From Acidimicrobiaceae bacterium (GTDB lineage Bacteria > Actinomycetota > Acidimicrobiia > Acidimicrobiales > RAAP-2), in the NCBI GenBank assembly GCA_003133075.1, contig PKZN01000130.1:12611-20314 (forward strand): a stretch of 7,704 nt of DNA. Direction: 5' to 3'. Positions 5,909 to 7,704 of the stretch are shown here, one piece after another. The translations under genes were made by a program, and so were the position numbers. The notes beneath the pieces were generated by a model. That model did not search any database and had not been told where the DNA came from. It saw nothing but the letters and a program-made list of their open reading frames with translations. How positions within the stretch are numbered: the first letter of the stretch is position 1; each line of letters opens with the position of its first letter.

Positions 5909-7006
5909 CTAGGCGGTCGCGGCGCTCGAGTTCGACATTCGCAGTAACAAGGTGTTGACGACGTTGTCGAGCAGGCGCTCGGACTTGGTGAATGAACCCA
6001 CGATGGCACTGAGCGTCACCTCGTAGTGGCCCTTGGTCATCACGACCATCACCAACTGCAACGGCGAGGTGACGTTGGGCACCTTGAGGGCGACGACGCC
6101 TCCGCGCGACCATCCCGTGGCGAAGGTCACGGGACGCCAACTCGTAGCGGTGGTGCCGACGGGCACGCTCGTGCCGTAGCCCGAGAGCACGAGGGTGGCG
6201 CTGGACTTCGCGAAACAAGCACCGAAGTTCGCCATCGACATCTCGTGCGTGTCCTTTCTCACCATCGTCGTGGTCTTGTAGTACTGCGTCGTCGACGCCA
6301 ACTCCACCCCACTGGAGGAGTTCGCGTTGAAGATCGGCGAGGAGACCTGGTAGTCGGGCTGCTGGCCCGCGGCGCCGTAGATACGGTCCTTCGCGTTGGT
6401 CACCCCCAAGCAGGTCTGGAAGATCCCGGCCGCCTTGGAGAAGGTGGAGTCCTTCGCGGGCGGGGTCGTGGTGGTTGGGGTATAGACCTTGTCCGACGGC
6501 GGAACCAGCAGACCGAGGAAGGTCTCGTTGGACGCCGTGGGCGAGAAGTCACTGGGCAAGTCGTTCTGCGTCAAGTTAACGAACCGAGCATCAGCCAGCT
6601 CGGTGGCCATAGCGCTACCGCGGTTGAACCACGCCGCGATGCCCCCGGCGAAACTCGCCAGCACCACGACGGAAACGACGGCTATCACCGCGACGCGACG
6701 TCGTCGGCGCGAGACCACGCCGCCGTGTTCGAGTACGACGGCTCGCAGCGCGTCGTAGTCCGTGAGCTCTCGGTTGCGCCAGCAGTACCGAACGTCAGCG
6801 ACCGTGGCGAAGAGCGCCATCTGGTGCGCGAACCGCACGAGCTCGATGTTGGCGATCTCACTCCAGGGCGTTTGCCACGCGACGGCGGGAATACCCGCCA
6901 ACTGCGTGAGGTGCGTCTCGTCGGCCAAGAGCACCACCGGCGACGTAGGACCATTGGCGACGAAGGATGGTCGAACGACCCAGTCTTCGCTGCGCAGCGT
7001 CGTCAC
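5909..7006 (-). CDS. Single-pass membrane protein of unknown function with possible PH-like cytoplasmic domain
   Basis: I do not recognise this 365-residue protein as a named family. Residues 1-99 look like a small cytoplasmic domain. The stretch around VAWQTPWSEIANIELVRF (42-59) and the strand-rich segment after it resemble bacterial PH-like domains, though only by pattern. A basic stop-transfer run RRRRR (100-104) leads into one hydrophobic helix (105-126), suggesting N-in, C-out topology. The outer part begins with a polar stretch, has a Thr/Pro-rich linker (TPTTTTPPA, 176-184), and continues as a Ser/Thr-rich domain with two cysteines, Cys199 and Cys264, that could form a disulfide. There is no lipobox and no catalytic motif that I can see. 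The start is GTG, overlapping the hemL stop as GTGA, so translation is probably coupled to hemL. The gene converges on the reductase gene with a 16-bp gap. The coding call is firm, the function is open. Confidence 0.85.
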   Translation of the reverse strand: MTTLRSEDWVVRPSFVANGPTSPVVLLADETHLTQLAGIPAVAWQTPWSEIANIELVRFAHQMALFATVADVRYCWRNRELTDYDALRAVVLEHGGVVSRRRRRVAVIAVVSVVVLASFAGGIAAWFNRGSAMATELADARFVNLTQNDLPSDFSPTASNETFLGLLVPPSDKVYTPTTTTPPAKDSTFSKAAGIFQTCLGVTNAKDRIYGAAGQQPDYQVSSPIFNANSSSGVELASTTQYYKTTTMVRKDTHEMSMANFGACFAKSSATLVLSGYGTSVPVGTTATSWRPVTFATGWSRGGVVALKVPNVTSPLQLVMVVMTKGHYEVTLSAIVGSFTKSERLLDNVVNTLLLRMSNSSAATA

Positions 7007-7704
7007 GCGAGTACTTCGTTCGCGGCGTCGACGGCGATGGCGACGGTGCGCTCCAGGTCGTCCCTCGTGTGGGCCAAGGAGACGAAGAGAATCTCGTAAG
7101 CGCCCGGAGCGAGCGCCACGCCACGGCGCAACATGGCGTGGAAGAACGGCGGGTAGAGCCCGTTCTCGCAGAGCGCCTTCGCCTCGACGAAGTTCGTCGG
7201 CGCGGCGAACTCCTCGCGCGCGAGGTAGAGACCCATCAGCGCTCCGACCTGGGGGGCGCGGGCGAAGAGCCCGACGTCGCGGAGGGCGTCTTCTAGGTCG
7301 CGGGCGAAGTTCGTCACACGCTCGGCGAGAATCGCCAATTCATCGGCGGTGACGTGATCCAGCACCGCGACGCCGGCGGCCGTGGCGAGAGGATTACCCG
7401 ACAGGGTGCCCGCTTGGTAGACGGGTCCGAATGGCGCCAAGGACGAGAGAATCTTCTTCGACCCGCCAAAGGCCCCGACCGGCAGTCCGCCACCGATCAC
7501 TTTGCCAAAGCACCACAGATCCGGCGTGACCCCGAAGTACTCTTCGGCCCCGCCTCGGGCCAGACGAAATCCCGTGATGACCTCATCGAAGATCAACAGC
7601 GCGCCTACCCGGTCGCACTCATCGCGTAGACCTTGGAGAAAGCCGGGCAGCGGCGCGACGAGGTTCATGTTCGCCGCCACCGGTTCGACCAGGACCGCGG
7701 CGAC
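7003..7704 (-). CDS. hemL: Glutamate-1-semialdehyde 2,1-aminomutase (partial, N-terminus outside window)
   Basis: This cytoplasmic PLP enzyme converts glutamate-1-semialdehyde to 5-aminolevulinate, the first committed tetrapyrrole precursor in the C5 (tRNA-Glu) pathway to heme and corrinoids. The visible C-terminal part has 233 residues, a little over half of the usual length of about 430; the frame is open to the right edge. Numbered from the window edge, EPVAANMNLV is at 7-16 and LLIFDEVITGFR at 36-47, with Asp40 the likely PLP-pyridine partner. Lys68 in FGKVIGGGLPVGA is the expected Schiff-base lysine. GPVYQAGTLSGNPLA (93-107) is the strong aminomutase signature that separates HemL from other class III aminotransferases. 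Near the C-terminus, ALAPGAYEILFVSLAHT is the actinobacterial-type ending. The TGA stop overlaps the GTG of the next gene. Identity is secure. Confidence 0.96.
   Translation of the reverse strand, partial: VAAVLVEPVAANMNLVAPLPGFLQGLRDECDRVGALLIFDEVITGFRLARGGAEEYFGVTPDLWCFGKVIGGGLPVGAFGGSKKILSSLAPFGPVYQAGTLSGNPLATAAGVAVLDHVTADELAILAERVTNFARDLEDALRDVGLFARAPQVGALMGLYLAREEFAAPTNFVEAKALCENGLYPPFFHAMLRRGVALAPGAYEILFVSLAHTRDDLERTVAIAVDAANEVLA

Noticed and set aside
5894..5926. Possible hairpin terminator around the convergent gene ends (CCGCG pairing with CGCGG)
   Set aside because: The stem has only five pairs with a loop of about 15 bases and no T-run follows on either strand. This is expected by chance in high-G+C sequence.
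6455..6481. Short repeat-like tract encoding Thr-Pro-Thr-Thr-Thr-Thr-Pro-Pro in the membrane protein
   Set aside because: It is low-complexity linker coding sequence, not a tandem DNA repeat or regulatory array.
6026..7099. Open frame of 357 codons on the plus strand, antisense to the membrane-protein gene and the end of hemL
   Set aside because: The minus strand has a protein with a clear membrane helix and a linker plus start/stop coupling to hemL. The plus-strand product is Arg/Gly/His/Asp-rich with no fold signal and runs into hemL.

Overview
The window is high-G+C bacterial chromosome, packed with genes and with many GTG starts. It reads as an actinobacterium (Actinomycetota). The support is the NuoA-F gene order, the sequence style of the NuoB, NuoD and HemL proteins, a geranylgeranyl-reductase-family flavoprotein beside nuoA, and a leaderless-type GTG start. 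The variants in NuoF and NuoD suggest the class Acidimicrobiia rather than mycobacteria or streptomycetes, but this placement is an impression that has not been tested with a tree.

Layout. Positions 1-4491 on the minus strand hold the 5' half of a complex I operon, read right to left: nuoA, nuoB, nuoC, nuoD, nuoE and nuoF (nuoF runs off the left edge). Every junction overlaps by 1-4 bases. A 66-bp divergent intergenic region (4492-4557) separates nuoA from a plus-strand FAD-dependent reductase (4558-5892). That gene converges, with a 16-bp gap, on a minus-strand gene for a single-pass membrane protein of unknown function (5909-7006). The start of this gene overlaps the end of hemL (7003-7704, 5' end outside the window).

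How they work together. NuoF and NuoE take electrons from NADH. NuoC, NuoD and NuoB carry the connecting arm and the quinone-reducing site. NuoA is the first membrane subunit. The divergent reductase most plausibly saturates an isoprene unit of menaquinone, the quinone that complex I would reduce in such an organism, so the 66-bp region may link quinone tailoring to respiration. HemL makes 5-aminolevulinate for heme, which also serves respiration.

No RNA gene, mobile element, CRISPR array or clear intrinsic terminator was seen. The region is mostly ordinary core metabolism. The least explained item is the membrane protein coupled to hemL.
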